Under the pieces are notes generated by a model. The model saw nothing but the letters and a program-made list of their open reading frames with translations, had not been told where the DNA came from and did not search any database. 64,000 bases of DNA, taken from positions 7,149,194 through 7,213,193 of the forward strand of contig JAQFVV010012420.1 in NCBI GenBank assembly GCA_028023455.1, read 5' to 3'. Origin of the DNA: Epiperipatus broadwayi (lineage: Eukaryota > Onychophora > Udeonychophora > Euonychophora > Peripatidae). The position numbers and the translations under genes were made by a program. This document shows positions 25,254-37,410 of this stretch, piece after piece (position 1 is the stretch's first letter; each line of letters begins with the position of its first letter).

Positions 25254-26840
25254 GTAAGTATTACCTCATGCTGTATTTTTATTTTAAATTTTTTAACTCA
25301 ATTAGAAACTAAATGATTAATGTTTTTGCTTGAGATGAAAAACATGCTCTATAAGATTTAAAAATATTTAATAGTCATTAACTTCAAATGGCCATACTGG
25401 ATATGCTCTTCCATTACTTTTAATTTACTATTAGAAGAATAACGTACATTTTTAAATCAAAAGAAAAGGGTTTTTTTTTGACATTTAATGTAGAATGCTA
25501 AAAATAATGTAAACTTGTCTGAGGTTGCATGTTGTTTTGGAAATCATAAGCTTGGTTTGATCAGAGTAATGCATCTTTTGGACGATCCTTTGGATCAGCA
25601 AAACCATCAGTCCCCCCCCCCTTGCACATTCCAGTGCTACATGCTGCTATTTAATTGAATGGAATTTCATTTAATTCAGGTTGATTAGTTTGTTAATCAA
25701 GTGGGTTTTTTTTAAACTTTTGTTCAAATGTTTCATTTACTATTAGAAGAATAACGTACATTTTTAAATAAAAAGAAAAGTGTTTTGTTTTGTCCCGGAC
25801 TGGAAATGTTATATTAAAACATTTTTACACAGAAATAGTGCCACCAAGTGATGTACAGTGGCTATTTAACAAGAACCTAAATCTATAATCTATTTATAAG
25901 TGACAACTGAATAAATATGAAAAAGAATAAACTTGTTCAAAATTATCTATCTTTAGTGATAATCATAACTTTATTTATTTAGAGTGAATTGTATCAAAGT
26001 TATGGGTGAAATAAGTTTGAGATTTATAAATCAAAACTTAACAATTTACTGTTGTTAAATATTGTATATATGATAACAATATATATGAGAGATGGTGACA
26101 ACCTCAGCCAACTGTGAAGCTTCAGCACAAAATACATCTTGGACATTATTTGTCTTTAATGGTGTCTTTATTCATATGTTTTCAAAAGAACATGCTGTCA
26201 TGTGGAGGTTGTTTTAGTACATTTATGAAAAAGATATTACACATGAGAAAAAAGAAATTAAGTTGAATAACTCTGCATGCATGCATGCACTTAATTAAAA
26301 AAAATAGGTTTCATCAATCTTTAACTAAAGGTTTAAACTTTATATCTAGGCTAGAGACAATACATATTTAAATAAATAATTAGTGGTAATTATTACTATA
26401 TTTATCGAGAGTAAATTGTGACAAAGTTGTGAGTGAAGTATGTTTGACACATGCAAATCAAAGTGTAATAATAAATACATTTAATACTTTAAGTCAATCA
26501 ATTTGAGATTCTGAAAATAATTTGTGATGAGTTAGATCTGTTTTTAAGTGAAACAAAGAATTAAATATGAATATTTAAAAGATTAACTATGATCATACTA
26601 ACAAAAATTTCAAAATATAATTTAGCAGAAAAAAAGGCAAAATTAAAATAATAATAATATATTGAAATAATTAAATAAAATTTCTAAAAAAAGGCTTCTT
26701 AGATAATCATGCAGTAATCACATTTAAAACAATCCTTGATACAAGTAAGAAATAACAAAAAAACATATGCTAGTAATATTACAATTAGATATAAAAACAG
26801 CTTTTGGTAATTTATTAATAGATAAACTAATAAAACATTT
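25254..26840. repeat. Intron sequence with two pairs of direct repeats
   Basis: TTTACTATTAGAAGAATAAC and the following GTACATTTTTAAAT.AAAAGAAAAG occur at about 25425-25475 and 25736-25787, enclosing ~300 bp with a C tract (25613-25621). A second pair, GAGTGAATTGTATCAAAGTT- and GAGTAAATTGTGACAAAGTT-like, lies at about 25981-26055 and 26410-26480. These may be duplications or flanks of unrecognised insertions. No coding sequence was recognised. Confidence 0.45.
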
Positions 26841-28220
26841 AACAAACACAATACTGCCAAAGCCTATATTTACATAATCAATAATCTCTTACTTCATGGA
26901 AAAGTATGACAAAATAGTTAATCCAAAAATACTAAACTGTTAGATACCACAAGGATCTCCACTCAGTTTCAATTCACTATTTTTCACATTAAACATTAAT
27001 CAAGTAATCAAAGTAATTGAATTCAAAATAAATGAAATATATAATCCACAATTAAATTCATACCATGCATCACTTGTATAAATGATGTATCAGTTTTCTT
27101 AGACCTCATCCTTTTAAAAATAAAAAAAATATTCTAATATTGGCAATTTAAATATTAATTTGGAAAAATCATGTGCTTGAAAAATTTATAAAGCAGGTAT
27201 ACAAATTATTCTATATATAAAAAACAACTTAGCACTTTCTTATGTTTTCTTTTTCATCTTAGTAGCATAGCAATGAGAATACAAATTTAATACAAGTCTA
27301 AAGAAATTTTTTTTTTAAATTAACAAATTGCATCAAAAAAGCATATCTATCAATGTATACAAAAGTATCATTGCTTAGAATGTTAGTTATAACCCATGAT
27401 AAAATATTATTCTCCCATTATAATTTTTTTCAAAAATTTATAAAGCTATTATGGGGGGGGCATAGTAGTTTCAATTAAAAAATTGCAATTACCATAATTA
27501 TTAAACAAACTGGATTTCTACAATATAGATATTTTCTGAATTCAAAAATCTATAAATATCTTATCAGCATAGTTCAAAAATATATCTAATGACAACACAT
27601 ATAATAAAAATTACACCACCGGATAGACCACTATTAATAAAGGGTACTAGAAAACACTTAAAGCTTTTAAACAACATAAATAAACTATTTATTTAACTAC
27701 ACAGAAACAAACACAAATATTGGGAAGCATTTAAACTTAATTATATAAATTTGCAAACTAAAACAGATATACTACCATCATTAATTAAATAATAAACAAC
27801 TATGTAAAATAAAAAACATTGGCCATTGGAACAAATGTATTTTGATTTTCTAATAAAAATAAACCTTGAAGTCTTGCCAACTATAAACTTTCTAAAATAT
27901 AAAAGATATTACCCAACATTGATGATTCAAGTTCTCTCTGTCACAAAGAATCAGAAACAAAAGTTGTACAAAACTATTTTCAAAAAAACATAATTAAACA
28001 GGCATTAGAAATATATATATATTCTCCAATGTTAAGGCCAGTAGTTTTATACTGTATGCCTTATGATGCACTAGATTTAGTTTTAGTATTGTAATAGACA
28101 AAAACATCTTTGCATGTATAGACAACATCCATCACTAGAAATAACCACTAGATTATCATTTAGAATTTCTTAAACCAAAACAGATTTATTAGATTTAGCT
28201 ACAGATCTCTAGATAGGAAG
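26841..28220 (+). pseudogene. LINE reverse transcriptase remnant in the receptor intron
   Basis: Translation across frames gives IPQGSPLS near 26944 (RT motif preceding the catalytic YxDD), a MMYQFS-like piece near 27080 in place of the ADD motif, and NLNINLEKSC near 27147. This is the usual order in the palm and thumb of non-LTR reverse transcriptases. Further downstream, pieces near 27970-28200 could be the C-terminal region. Stops and frameshifts are frequent. The family could not be assigned. It lies in the same orientation as the host gene within its 16 kb intron. Confidence 0.6.
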
Positions 28221-29455
28221 GCAATAATTTACTAGTAATGACATCTAACCATAGACTCCTACAAAGCTCTCAACTACTATTTTATTTTTATGTCCACTAG
28301 GTCATAAATATTTAGAGATTCCTTAGAATCCTCAATGGGCCATAATATAAGATGATAGGGTAATAATAATAATTAGTAAAAGAAAACTATAAATAAACAA
28401 AATATAATTTATTAGAAATTCATTAAAGTTTATTAAAACACATACTAAAATGATTTTAAGTTGTTGTATCTTATAGTTAATCTGAAAATTTTATCATTAT
28501 TTAATCTGTTCATATTTGAAAGATACATCATTAATAGTTATAGATTTCATATGGTTGGCACATGGTTAACTTAAATAATTCAAAGATCAGAGACATTGTA
28601 GTCAGCATGATAATATACAGGAACCAGATTTAAATAAAGAGAATACAGAAACAAAGTACTTTCTGCTGCCTGCTACTTGTATTACAGTTTTTACTAAATA
28701 ATTTTTAATCTTATAATTAAAAACTGGTTTATTGCAAAAATACTTCTATTTTTAAACAAACTAAAATTTCAAGCCAAGGAAGGAAAGTATATAACAAAAC
28801 TTAATTATATATCCTAGACAACAGATCATTTTCAGAAAAATTACTTTTGATAAAATGTGATATAAATTTTTATATATAATTTCAATCGATTTTACATAAA
28901 ACATTAATTTAATATTCTTCAGTTTTTTTTTTTTTATACAGAACTCATTAATTAAAAACTTTGTTTAAATAAATCTTTTATTTTATTAAAAAATTAAACT
29001 TATAAAAAACAAGTTTTTTTATTTCCTATTTAAAAATTACTAAAAAAGATTTATTTAACTAAAATAATTTTTATTTAAACTTAAAAGTAATAATATTTTT
29101 AATTTCAGAATTGCCTATTACTTATATGTGTGTGCCTATATCTGTGCTCAATTTAAAATGTAATCTATTATATTTATTAGACTATATTACTTCAACTTCA
29201 CTATTATGCAACCTTAAATTCTAGCGCTAATACCAATTCCCTAACTAAACTTGATATGGATATTTTCATTTCAGTATAAATAACAGTACTACAAGATATA
29301 AAAGCACAGTAATAAATAAGCTAGAAAGCATCAGAAAAGAGATAAAAAGATTAACAGAAACCCAAATCTATATTGGTGCATGGTTTCTGATGTTATTTAC
29401 TTCAAATCTATGACATAATATGTAGCCAAAAAACATAGCAAATTAATATTACTGT
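28221..29455. other. AT-rich intron sequence, nothing recognised
   Basis: No gene, RNA or repeat boundary could be supported. Homopolymer T and A runs are common. Confidence 0.4.
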
Positions 29456-29680
29456 GAACTCATCCAAATTAAATTATGTAACCAAAATATTTGTAACTAT
29501 TTAGTACTATTATTCTTTCATTATATGAAAACAACTCTATAACCAATTATGCAAGAAGTAAAAACCTTTTGAAAGATAATAATAGAGTAGTACTAGTAAT
29601 AATAGTAACAGAAGTTATACTAGTAATTGTATTAATAATGAGATGGTTGTGTGTCTCATAGCAAACAACAACATAGTAGT
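29456..29680. repeat. Repeat copy with the empty insertion site
   Basis: GAACTCATCCAAATTAAATT through ATGCAAGAAGTAAAAACCTT is nearly identical to 32656-32905. Here the site TGTAACTATTTAGTA (29492-29506) is uninterrupted, whereas the second copy is split by a 113-bp SINE-like insert. The repeat ends in a degenerate (TAATAG)n triplet-rich tract. Confidence 0.75.
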
Positions 29681-30662
29681 GTGTGTGCTTCTATATATAT
29701 AAAGTTGAACAGGAAAATAGAAATAAACACAAAGAATTTTTTTTGTAGATGATTTTGATATTAGCCTGAAATAACAGCTAAGGAATAAATAATTTTGAAT
29801 TAAATTTTTTTTATTATAAATTAAGCATTTGAAAAGGTCTAATTAATATTTTATTAAATCTGATTTTGAAATTAAAACGAATATTTTATTTTACACTAGA
29901 TATTCTGGTAATTATTAAATTCCATTATCTATTTTGATTAGCAAATTTTTTAAATTAAAGCTTGTGTAACATATTTTGATAAAAATCTTACAAAGTTGTT
30001 TTTGAAAGGATTAAGGTGAATTGAAAAGTCATTAACTTTTTTCAATCATGATAAAAAAAACTTTCTTTTCATTACTGAGTTTTTTTAATTCCATCCTGAT
30101 TATAAAAAGGTTAGAAAATGATTAGAAAACAAGTTTAACAAATTATGACAAGTTTATTATTACTATGCTGATGCTAATATCACATTAGAGTGGATTTACA
30201 TGGAAATAAAGGGCTTGTTTTTCTGTATTCTATATCCCATAATGCATACTAGATGGCTGGCTTTATGAAATCACTCAAATGATAGATTAAATGGAGCTGA
30301 TTGAATGCCATCAATTTCTTGATTTATATCTTCACTAAAAATGTCAATGGGACATTATACTACCCTAATACAGACATGATTATAATGGACAAGCTTACCA
30401 AAAATTTTAGTATTACCATGCTATGTTGTATGCTGTTTTATCTATAGGGAAAGAGAAGCACAGACAAAGTTACTGCATTGTGTATATAGAGTGCACACAA
30501 CAAACCTCCATAAACAGATTTTGGTGAGTAATTTTATTGAAAAATGTCATTATTTTAAATAAGTGTGCAGTTAAAATCTTTAAATTATAAAATTTGAAAG
30601 TAAATAACTTTTGTCTAAATTTTTCAAGTAAAAGTTAAGATGCATTTCCATTATATTATGTT

Positions 30663-31326
30663 TAAATAAGCAAATATTTTATCTAGCACCATGCTTGCAA
30701 TTATATTTCATTCCAATATCAGCCTTTCAAGCTAATTGAGCACACGCCTTTGAGAGTGTTAAATAAATGAATACTTTCTTCTTCATTCAAGATATAGCAT
30801 TTATGCAGGAATAAAAAGAATCCCTCTTATTCCTACGACTCAAATTCTTTTATATGAGCAAATAAGAACTTCTGGAGAGAGCATGAGTAAATTCTCACTT
30901 TAAATTACTATTTACGATGTTTTTTGACTGAATGACACTGGTGTAATTACTTAGAATTTACTAGACGTCATTCTTACTGAAACTTAATTATGAGTAAATA
31001 AGCAAATATTTTATCTAGCGCTGTGCTTGCAATTATATTTCATTCCAAAATCAGCTTTTCAAGCTAATTGAGCATGCGCCTTTGAGAGTGTTAAATAAAT
31101 GAATACTCTCTTCTTCATTCAAGATATAGCATTTAGAATTTACTCACGCTCTCTTCAGAAGTTCTTCAGATTTGCTCATATAAAAGAATTTGAGTCGTAG
31201 GAATAAGAGGGATTCTTTTTATTCCTGCATAAATGCTATATCTTGAATGAAGAAGAGAGTATTCATTTATTTAACACTCTCAAAGGTGCATGCTCAATTA
31301 GCTTGAAAGGCTGATATTGGAATGAA
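30663..31326. mobile_element. Fold-back repeat, family IV, with 13-bp TSD
   Basis: A full unit starts TAAATAAGCAAATATTTTAT near 30663 and restarts at about 30994. The second unit runs ~140 bp in the same orientation, then switches strand near 31134 and returns inverted to 31326. The flanks ATTATATTATGTT (30650-30662 and 31327-31339) are identical 13-bp repeats. Landmarks are GCATGCGCCTTTGAGAGTGT, ATTCAAGATATAGCATTTA, TTTACTCACGCTCTCTTCAG and GCTCATATAAAAGAATTTGA. It has no open reading frame. Confidence 0.75.
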
Positions 31327-31339
31327 ATTATATTATGTT

Positions 31340-32650
31340 GAAAAAGGAAAACTCCCAAAATCTTTCTATATTGAACAAAAGAACTTGCTAAAATATTTTT
31401 AAAGCCATTTACAATTAATTAAGAATAACCCAAAAAAAGAAACTTTTATAAAGGACTGTCAAAAATATTTTTTTTAAAGAAAAGTAAAAAGAAAACTTTT
31501 TTTTACCATTAGAAATAATGAATTAATTAATAACTTTGATTTATACTATCTATTTTTTATATATACATACATATTTATGTATCATTCAAATGTGAGTTTA
31601 TTTTTTTATTATATCACAATTCCCATATGTTACAGCATGTATGTGCTTACACGAGTGAGTGCCATGTAGGCATATATATATGTTAAATCAATCATACTTT
31701 ATCAATTATTAAAATGATTTTTTTGTCTATAAAAATTCAAACATGTTAATTTATAAATTATTATACAGTACACCTGAGTGCTTATATATGTATCTTTTAA
31801 GTAAACCTGCTGAGGTATTTGTAAATCACAATGAGATAGCTTATTTTTTGTATTTTAATCAAATTTAGAATGCTGAATTTATATTTGTAGTACACTCAGC
31901 AGACATTCATTTCATTTTATTGCTTCTAATTAATATATTTATATTTCATTGTCAAATTATTTCACTGAATTTACTTAACCCTAAAATATTATAAATTATT
32001 ATATGTTGTATTATAACTTTTGCTCACAGTAAGTTATAGAGCTTTTATTCACTGAACTAGATTCATGCATAATGGTCTATTATATTAAAGGAGTTTATAT
32101 TTAGTGTTTATGGACATCCAGTTGATGATAATTTCATTATTTCTTTAATGGTGGTTGGTGCAATAGGGATATCCTTTAGTCTATGCACTGCATTTCATTT
32201 TAATTATTTATTTAGATATTAAGTTTATAGTTGGCCAGTATATCAATGGTACTATGTTGCCAGAGAATTGATGATGATCAGCATGTTTAGTATCCCAGCA
32301 TTATTATTGTTTTTATTGTTTTATATTCTTATTGATTAGCACTTAAGTTTGAGCATTCAAATTATTGTTTAAATAATCTGTCCCTAGCTGGCAAGTGTTA
32401 AATAATTAGCCTGGTCTATAGTAGATCCATTTCAAATCCAGTCACAAGATTGACTGCTGAGTTTTATTATTGCTCATTCATGATGATGAATGATTATTAC
32501 TTTTGTGAAATGCTGGTGAACTTATAGTTACTTAATTAGCAGTGTGTTGATTTCTCAGGCTCATTTCATCATGCCTCATCATTCTTTTTGTATTTAATTA
32601 TATATTTTTTTGATTTGGGATTGAGCATGATGAATGTCATCTCCCCTGGT
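31340..32650. other. AT-rich intron sequence, nothing recognised
   Basis: No gene or repeat boundary recognised. The part from about 31800 to 32640 is slightly less AT-rich and has more TG/CA content, which may reflect an old unrecognised element. Confidence 0.35.
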
Positions 32651-32655
32651 TCTAT

Positions 32656-32995
32656 GAACTCATCCAAATTAAATTATGTAACCAAAATGTTTGTAACTGT
32701 TTAGCAAAACAATTCAAAAACAAAGCAAAATTCCCCATATAGTAGTGCCATCTTGTGCTAACAAGAGCAATCAATGAATGCCAGTATGAATGTACTAGTA
32801 GTAGATAGTGATCATGTGATGTAACTGTTTAGCACTATTATTCTTTCATTATATGAAAACAACTCTGTAACCAATTATGCAAGAAGTAAAAACCTTTTGA
32901 AACATAATAATAGAAATAGTGGTAGTAGTTGTAATAGTAGTAGCAGAAATTATAATAGTAATAGTAATAACAGTAATAGTAGTAGCAACAATTTT
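32656..32995. repeat. Repeat copy with the filled insertion site
   Basis: This is the second copy of the repeat at 29456-29680. It is interrupted by a 113-bp insert with a 15-bp target duplication and ends in a (TAG/TAA)n-rich tract at about 32925-32995. The paralogous pair gives a direct before/after view of one insertion. Confidence 0.75.
32707..32819 (-). mobile_element. SINE-like repeat, internally deleted copy (113 bp)
   Basis: The insert keeps both family ends: AAATTCCCCATATAGTAGTG (complement of the TTTTGCC end) and GATAGTGATCATGTGA (complement of the start). It lacks the middle of the full-length 11.6 kb copy. It is flanked by TGTAACTGTTTAGCA at 32692-32706 and 32820-32834, a perfect 15-bp duplication. 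Confidence 0.75.
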
Positions 32996-32999
32996 ACAA

Positions 33000-33960
33000 A
33001 AACAAAAGAATTATCAAAAGATTCAATTGATTGATTCTGTAAATTAATTTGAAATGTTACTCATTTGATAAATTAGATTAAAACTTAATTTATATGTTAT
33101 ACCAAAGATAGAAGATTGGTTAGAATATTTAATCTATTCTACTGTATATCTTATACTACATCATGAATGGTTATTCTAAAAATCATTCACTAAAGAAAAG
33201 TTAGTGACTATTTTTTCTTGCACAATTTGAAATGTTATAAAATTTTATATTAAAAAACAATTTCAAGATATACAAAATGATTTTAAAATTGAAAAAAATC
33301 AAATAATCTATTTTAATAATTGTCAGAGACTTATGTCTATAATGTGCACTAATACCACCAGTGCCCAGAAACCTCAATATCTCCACTTAATCTTTTGTTA
33401 ATAATTTTGCTAGAGAATTTTCCCCCCATATTCATGCTATATTTGAACTTAATTTCATGAATGCACCAGATGCACATATATGAGAATAATTGCAGAATAC
33501 ACCCAAATATTTTTTATAATATACTATAACAGATAAAACTGAGAGATAAGATTGCCACAATTGGTATTTTTTTGGCTACTTCATCATCGATAAAACAAAG
33601 ATAGATCTATGAGATTGACTAGCATTATAATAATTCAAGTAGCAAGATATTCATTGGGAATCAGAGCTGAATAAAAATTTTCATTCCTTAACAATTCTTA
33701 TATAATTATATGAAATATTGATTATGAGATCCAGAGAGAAAAATGATGTATACCAATCTATGTATGTTGATCAGTGTAATTTTGACTATGCTTATTTAAA
33801 CAGAAGAATAAAATTTATCTTTGAAACATAAAAACAAAAAATAATAATTTCTAATATAAACCAAATTTTTGATTATTTTAAAAGGAATCAATATAATAGA
33901 CATTTACATTTGCTTTATTGATTCAAAAATTCATTTTGTTATACTACAATAAAAATATTT
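33000..33960. other. AT-rich intron sequence, nothing recognised
   Basis: No gene supported. The small minus-strand frame at 33201-33386 has no recognisable features. Confidence 0.4.
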
Positions 33961-34339
33961 ATCAACAAAAAGGTATAGCAGAGCTGTTGTAATATGATGG
34001 ACTATTTCCATCATCTACATTAAATGTTGAAGGTCCAGAAAATTTTAAACTTTATTTAAGCTTTTCAAATACAAATAACTTGTTAGTAACTAGGCACAAA
34101 TAAACAACTCAGGTTAATAATCACACAGTGTTTTGAGTAGCAGTATTTTTCACTCTTCTTCAGGTGTTGCTGACCTGACCAGTGACAGTATTGCATAAAA
34201 GTTGAAATAACACCTTTAGATTCTTGAATATCATTTTTTTATACTATCATTATGGAACAGAACAAAGAAAGTTTGTTTGCAAACCAGTTATTTGGAAAAT
34301 GAAAAGATTTACATAAAACAAACTCTCATGAAGAATGGT

Positions 34340-34860
34340 TGGTTGTCCATCAACCATCATCAAGAAAACCTTTAATAGATAACAAAGAGACACAAAAACA
34401 AAATAATTATTCATATTGTAGTGAATCCATACATTTCAGGAATGGCAGACAAATTAAAAAATATCTGCAGTCAATATAATAATAAAACAGCTTTCCAAAT
34501 CCATAGCACATCTTGGGGAATTCTAACTTCTATAAAACCTAAACTGAAAGTACTATAAGCAAAAACTGCATTTATGAAATATCGTGACTGTGGACGAAAG
34601 TATATTGATGAGATCTGTGACCTTGTTGAATGGTGATTGAAAAACACAAATTAATGATTAAAAAACATGTTTCAACAGTAGTAGACCATGTATATACTGT
34701 TTAACTTATATTCATTTGGCAAAACACAAAAATATTGAATAAAGAGGAAAAAATACAAAGAAGAAAATTAAAAAAAACTACTTATATGACAATGGCAAAT
34801 AATTTTATAAGTCAATCCAGTATGGCAATACATAATGTCTGGAAGCCTCTAATAAACTTT
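34340..34860 (+). pseudogene. Penelope-like GIY-YIG endonuclease remnant
   Basis: Frameshifted + strand translation gives a linker-like stretch followed by CGRKYID near 34590, where an intact GIY-YIG nuclease has a YIG motif. KHVSTVVDHVYT follows near 34663. RRKLKKTTYMTMANNFISQ-like pieces (34764-34820) correspond to the RRKIKEALYI end of these proteins. Stops interrupt all parts. The catalytic Arg and Glu cannot be placed with confidence. The family call rests on the order of motifs and on the inverted terminal repeats around it. Confidence 0.55.
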
Positions 34861-34950
34861 GTTCTTAAAAAAAGTATTAATAAATAAAAAAAATTGAAGG
34901 AATGAGGATTTGAACCAACTCTCATAGATAAGTACATGCAATTTATACTG

Positions 34951-35600
34951 TTATTAAAACAGACAAAACTCTAAACAGTAGTGCCATTCAGTGCCAAACA
35001 GAGTAATCAATGGATGCCAGAAGGCTTGTGCATAAAATCCCTATTTAGTGCTTACTCATCCAATATCCCCAGACTAGTTTCTGGTTTGTGGTCTTCATCA
35101 GTGAGGAGCTTTGGATCTGAGTGCACTGCACCTAGATCTTAGGATATAATGCAACCCTCCAGCAGCCACATTTTATCTCTGCTTAACTACAAAACTATGA
35201 GAATAAAATTGAAAACACAATAATATTTTCAATCTATGCTCAATAGCTTATATAGTCATATGGGTCTGAACCCAGTTCAGTACCCATACATTTTGGTGTC
35301 TTTGGCTCTTTAACAACCATAGCCACCACTATCCTATTAGGCAGGATTGGTGTTAAACCACTAAACATCACATGATCACTATTTATGTTAGCACAATACT
35401 GTTATTAAAACAGGCAAAATTCTCTATACAGTAGTGCCACTCAGAATAATCAATGGATTCCAGAAGGCACTAGATAGGGATTTTGTGCACAAGCCTTCTG
35501 GCATTCAATGATTAATCTGGTTGGCACTACTGTATAAAGTTTTGCCTGTTTTAATAACAGTAATGTGCTAGCATAAGAAATAGTGATCATGTGATGTTTA
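34951..35600. mobile_element. Composite SINE-like insertion with 13-bp TSD
   Basis: GCAATTTATACTG occurs at 34938-34950 and 35601-35613, a perfect 13-bp duplication. Inside are a nearly full copy of the SINE-like family (about 34951-35166, inverted relative to 11.6 kb), a 200-bp middle (35167-35375) and a palindromic pair of short copies (about 35365-35600) meeting near 35480. The middle has a CATATGGGTCTGAACCCAGT sequence shared with the 55.1 kb fold-back element. It inserted into the Penelope-like remnant and is therefore younger. Confidence 0.7.
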
Positions 35601-35619
35601 GCAATTTATACTGATTGTT

Positions 35620-35705
35620 GCCTTTGACAAAATAGCTCAGTTGGTAAGAGCATTGTCATAAAAATTTGATATTCAATAATCTAAAGATATGTTTGATTCT
35701 CATGC
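35620..35705 (+). repeat. tRNA-like segment inside a terminal repeat
   Basis: TAGCTCAGTTGGTAAGAGCA is an excellent pol III A-box/D-arm match. GTTTGATTCTC about 45 bp later resembles a B box. The acceptor stem does not pair and the anticodon arm is unclear, so this is not a functional tRNA gene. It is more likely a tRNA-derived head of a retroelement or a pseudo-tRNA caught in the terminal repeat. Confidence 0.5.
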
Positions 35706-35925
35706 CTGCTGTCACTGGTCAGGCCCACAACACCTGAAGAAGAATGGAAAATAATATTACTCAAAACATACTGTAAGTACTAAACTGTGTTGTCTATTTG
35801 TGTGTTATTACTAACAGATTGTTAGTATTTGAAAAGTTCTAATCAAAGTTTAAAATTTTCTAGATATTCAACATTTAATGATAGATGATGGAAATAGTTC
35901 AACATATTATCACATCTAATATAAT

Positions 35926-36470
35926 ACAATCACAAACCTTCAAGAAAATAATGTGTAGCAGAGCATATAAGAAATCTTTCTATGGGACTAGAAGTTATAT
36001 TTAATAATAAGCTGTATCAAAACAAATTGGCTTCATTCTGGAAAAGATATTGCATAGTTATAAATTGTTAATCTTTTTTTCAATGTGTGTATTAAATATT
36101 GTTATAAAAAAATCCTATTAGTCAAAACAAATGTTGCTTCAGAATTGCGGAATGAAATATTGCTAACTTTTAATAGGTTGAAGACACCATTTATATAGCC
36201 AAAAAATAAGCATCTGAAAATATTAATTAGAAAAAAAATAAAAATATGTAGAAAAGAAATAAAAATACACATAAATGTAAATGAAATATTTAATTTAAAT
36301 TTGAAAACTTATAAATAGCTAAAAATCAGTTACTTTTTAGGACTATTTATTAATAGCAAATATTCTGAAGTAAAAAAAAATAAAATCTCAGATTTTTATT
36401 AGTTCTGAAATAACAATAATATACAATAACTGAAAGAAAGGTTTTAATCGATAATAATAGTTCCTCAGAA
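35926..36470. other. AT-rich intron sequence, nothing recognised
   Basis: No gene or repeat boundary supported. Confidence 0.4.
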
Positions 36471-36474
36471 TGCA

Positions 36475-37410
36475 GTCCATTTGTCTACACTATGTTAACA
36501 AGCTCTAGTTTTTCATGCTCCAAAAGTATTCTAAACCTAGGCGTGGCAAGATAAAAATCTTACCCTGATATAACTTTTTCAATTTCCAATCAGTTGAAAA
36601 CCTAATTAATAATTTTGTGTTACATTTTTCATTCAAAATTTCAATTAAAATCAAGTTACCCAACGATAATTTAAAAAACAATATGGCAACAAAATCATCA
36701 CATGATCAGAAAAGACCTGCCGTCAATAATAACAGTTCAAAATTTCAAAGTTCATTCAAACTTATACTTATTTTTAATTTTATTGTAGTAATTTTCGCAT
36801 TTGTTTGGATCAAAAAAAAAAAAAAGAAAATTCAGTTTCAAGTTCTCATGAAGCAGTTCACTTGTTCACTAACACGTTAACAAGCTGTTATTTTTTTATA
36901 CTTAAAAGTATTCAAAATCTTAAGCTAACGGAAGAAAAAAACTACCTTCATATACCTTTTTCAATTTCCAATCAGTTGATAATTTCTAATTTTGTGTTAT
37001 ATTTTTCATTGAATTTTTCAATTAAAATCTAGCTATTTAACGATATTTTTTTAAAAAAACTATATGACCAGTATCTGTCGGCTGTAATATCAGCACAAAG
37101 TTCAAAGGTCAGGCAAGCATATGCTTATTTTAAATGATATTACAGTGAACTTTGATCTTTGTTTAATAATAAAAATTCGATCTCGTTCTCTACCAATCAG
37201 TTCATCTGCTAACAACCAAGTTAATAAGCACTGATTTTTATGCTTATAAAGTACTCAAAACCTTAGTATAACAAGTTAAAAAAAACAGTTAACTAATATT
37301 ATATACTTTTTTCAATTTCCAACAATTGATAACTTATTTTCTATTTTGTGTTATATTTTTCATTCAAATTTTCAATTTAAATCCAAGTTATGATAATTTC
37401 AAAAAGCATA
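36475..37410. repeat. Three tandem ~350-bp repeats
   Basis: Each unit has a GTTAACAAGC-like block, an AAAGTA.TC.AAA.CTTA-like block, TTTTTCAATTTCCAATCAGT and ATTTTGTGTTATATTTTTCA, then a TTCAATTAAAATC.AG-like end. The conserved middle falls at about 36585, 36957 and 37310. A short frame in unit 1 (36617-36880) has NNMATKSSHDQKRP, but the frame is lost in the other units. Tandem promoter-like monomers of a LINE are one possibility, unproven. Confidence 0.6.

Larger units (their letters stand above)
33985..35925 (+). mobile_element. Penelope-like element remnant with inverted terminal repeats
   Basis: The left terminal repeat (about 33985-34250) and right terminal repeat (about 35630-35925) are inverted relative to each other. 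Shared pieces are GGACTATTTCCATCATCTA, ATTAAATGTTGAA, AAAATTTTAAACTTT, TTCTTCAGGTGTTG and CCTGACCAGTGACAG with their complements. Between them are a decayed GIY-YIG nuclease (34340-34860) and a 650-bp repeat insertion (34951-35600). Penelope-like elements are known to carry terminal repeats in either direct or inverted orientation, which fits. The reverse transcriptase region is missing. Confidence 0.65.

Noticed and set aside
35080-35125. CTGATGA ... GAAAC on the minus strand of the SINE-like repeat, hammerhead-like
   Set aside because: The 11.6 kb copy has CTGACAA, stem II has an A/A closing mismatch and no valid stem III with a cleavage triplet was found.
35620-35705. Functional tRNA gene
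   Set aside because: The A box is excellent, but the acceptor stem does not pair, the anticodon arm is not clear and the B box is imperfect.
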